From Bdellovibrionales bacterium (GTDB taxonomy: Bacteria; Bdellovibrionota; Bdellovibrionia; Bdellovibrionales; UBA1609), in contig JAGRAK010000115.1 of NCBI GenBank assembly GCA_020434645.1, positions 1 through 6,722 on the forward strand: a stretch of 6,722 nt of DNA. The letters run 5' to 3'. The translations under genes and the position numbers were made by a program. Under the pieces are notes generated by a model, which saw only the letters and a list, made by a program, of their open reading frames with translations, did no database searches and was not told the DNA's origin. Of the stretch, positions 5,418 through 6,722 are shown in pieces. Position 1 is the first letter of the stretch; each line of letters starts with the position of its first letter.

Positions 5418-6598
5418 CCACAATACGCCTTCACTCTAATTCTATAATTATTAAAGTTATGCATACCGTACGCTCTGTTTTGTATCTCATCCATTCTTCT
5501 GTGTAAACCCTCGGTTATTGAGTTGGTTTTACTAAATCTCCACATTCTTACGATTTCCTCCTTCCACGCATCTAACGTATTCCCAAGTATTTCTAAATTT
5601 TTGAAATTTGACATTTTTAAAGCCCGAATTGCGTCTAAAAATCGCGGCACTAATTTTCTAGCTTCTGATTTACTGTAAACTCTCGATAAAATTAATTTCA
5701 TAAGATCTTGTTTGAAATCATAAACTACTTTTAATGCTGGGTTTTCAGCTAAGTATCTATTTAAATTACTTCGAGATTTTTCTTTCATCTTGCTCCATTC
5801 ATGCATTCGCATCATGTACATTAAACCTCGGTTTTTTCTACCCACCTCATCAAGCTGTGACCACGTTTTTAAGAAGTGATGATTCACAAGTCTCACCACG
5901 TGAAACCGATCTGCAACAACCATTGCTTTCGGAAAATAATTATGTGCGATTGAGCGGTATGTTTCACTTAAATCCATCACTACAACTTTGCAGTTGTCAC
6001 GATCTGGAAGCTTCTTCAAGTACTTGCCCAGATTAGATTCTGTGCGACCAAGAGTGATGTCAAAAACTGTATGCCTTTGCAAATTTACAAGTGTTGTTTG
6101 GTAACCTAATCTTTTACTGAATTTCTTTTCATCAATACCTAAAACCTTCGGCACACTGGCATTTTTATATTCGCTAAATTCTCTTTTTAAAAAGTTTTTA
6201 TAATAGCGACCAACTGTGGCTTGGCCGAGACATAGCCTCTGACTCACTTTTAAAATTGAATGACCATCATGATGCTTGCATGCCACTTCATCTTTAAATG
6301 GCTCTGTAGAGCGTTGATAGGGCTGCACACCAGGCAATCTCTGATTAAAATACTTCTTACAGTCTCGGCAAAAAAACTTATAGGTTTGAATTAGTAAAAT
6401 ACTTCTACTGAGGCCAATGCTGTGATGTTTAAATGCTCGATTAAATCTTTCTTTTTTACGTAAATTTAATGAGCCACAGTTTATACATCCGATGTCTCCG
6501 GTGTACTCTGCGGTAATTTCAACGGTCTGGGTGCCTTGATACGAAATGATTTTATAATCGGGTAAACCGATGATAGGTTCATGGCCTGATGGGGGCAT
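5414..6598 (-). CDS. ISL3-family DDE transposase
   Basis: This 394-residue transposase is full length for the family. The N-terminal zinc-binding region has CINC (C38, C41) and CRDC (C77, C80), followed by a helix-turn-helix-like segment (about 112-135). The catalytic domain shows GIDEKKFSKR (D156), MDLSETYRS (209-215), VVADRFHVVRLV (D230) and NSITEGLHRRMDEIQNRAYG (E363). Together these give the DDE triad D156-D230-E363 by position and motif. The C-terminal tail runs through YGMHNFNNYRIRV to the end. The ATG at 6598 has a strong AGGAG (6610-6606) upstream with a 7-nt gap, so the start is secure. No frameshift or internal stop is present. The stop falls within the left inverted repeat, so the gene uses all available space. 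Confidence 0.96.
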   Translation of the reverse strand: MPPSGHEPIIGLPDYKIISYQGTQTVEITAEYTGDIGCINCGSLNLRKKERFNRAFKHHSIGLSRSILLIQTYKFFCRDCKKYFNQRLPGVQPYQRSTEPFKDEVACKHHDGHSILKVSQRLCLGQATVGRYYKNFLKREFSEYKNASVPKVLGIDEKKFSKRLGYQTTLVNLQRHTVFDITLGRTESNLGKYLKKLPDRDNCKVVVMDLSETYRSIAHNYFPKAMVVADRFHVVRLVNHHFLKTWSQLDEVGRKNRGLMYMMRMHEWSKMKEKSRSNLNRYLAENPALKVVYDFKQDLMKLILSRVYSKSEARKLVPRFLDAIRALKMSNFKNLEILGNTLDAWKEEIVRMWRFSKTNSITEGLHRRMDEIQNRAYGMHNFNNYRIRVKAYCG

Positions 6599-6639
6599 TT
6601 GGGGTCTCCTTTTGTTAAACTTGTTGTTGCTAACTAAGT

Positions 6640-6680
6640 CTAACAGAAGTCCTGACTGCCCCTGTCATTGATGGAGAGCC
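6640..6680 (-). repeat. right terminal inverted repeat of the ISL3 element
   Basis: These 41 nt on the transposase 5' side pair with the left end. Reading inward from 6680, the first 24 positions agree at 18. After a 2-nt insertion (GT), 14 of the next 15 agree. Confidence 0.92.
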
Positions 6681-6688
6681 CCAATACC
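6681..6688. repeat. right target-site duplication of the ISL3 element
   Basis: CCAATACC abuts the right IS end and is identical to 5371-5378. Removing the element and one copy restores the original site, which would read ...GATCCCTG, CCAATACC, CTGCCACC.... Confidence 0.92.
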
Positions 6689-6722
6689 CTGCCACCGCCG
6701 CCTCTCAACAGAAAATTTTCCC

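Larger units (their letters stand above)
5379..6680 (-). mobile_element. complete ISL3-family insertion sequence, 1302 bp
   Basis: The element has one intact transposase gene reading leftward, terminal inverted repeats at 5379-5417 and 6640-6680, and exact 8-bp flanking duplications (CCAATACC). Both ends begin with GG reading inward, as in ISL3 elements, and length, repeat length and duplication length all fit the family. No passenger gene is present: beyond the transposase there are only the two ends and a leader of about 40 nt. Intact ends, duplication and reading frame suggest recent insertion and possible mobility. It landed between the tRNA-Gly gene and whatever lies beyond 6722. Confidence 0.95.

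Overview
The window looks like an ordinary bacterial chromosomal segment, slightly AT-rich, from a Gram-negative organism. It carries seven protein-coding genes, one tRNA gene and one complete insertion sequence. A predatory or Bdellovibrio-like proteobacterium is my best guess. It rests only on the general feel of the proteins and gene combination, and no marker here settles taxonomy.

The left arm (52-1954, minus strand) is a tight three-gene run. It reads a secreted START/COQ10-like protein, then class II fructose-1,6-bisphosphatase (glpX), then a small eight-cysteine zinc-ribbon protein. The gaps are 15 nt and 1 nt, so this is almost certainly one operon. A 67-bp divergent intergenic region (1955-2021) separates it from the rightward genes.

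The right-reading block (2022-5124) is pgsA (phosphatidylglycerophosphate synthase), a polytopic HTTM-like membrane protein and a membrane-anchored PQQ-type beta-propeller. Each gene overlaps the next by 4 nt (ATGA and GTGA), so the three are probably translationally coupled. The last two are the least understood genes here and look like an envelope-associated pair. A tRNA-Gly(GCC) gene with an encoded CCA end follows at 5166-5241, with a possible promoter of its own overlapping the end of the propeller gene.

The right end is a complete ISL3-family insertion sequence (5379-6680, 1302 bp). It has an intact 394-aa DDE transposase and imperfect 39/41-bp terminal inverted repeats. Exact 8-bp target duplications (CCAATACC) flank it at 5371-5378 and 6681-6688. 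The boundaries are directly readable and the element looks recently inserted. The remaining 34 bases after it show no recognisable gene.

I did not find a convincing undescribed defence or mobile system. The most interesting candidates are the HTTM-like/propeller pair coupled to pgsA and the conserved-looking zinc ribbon attached to glpX.
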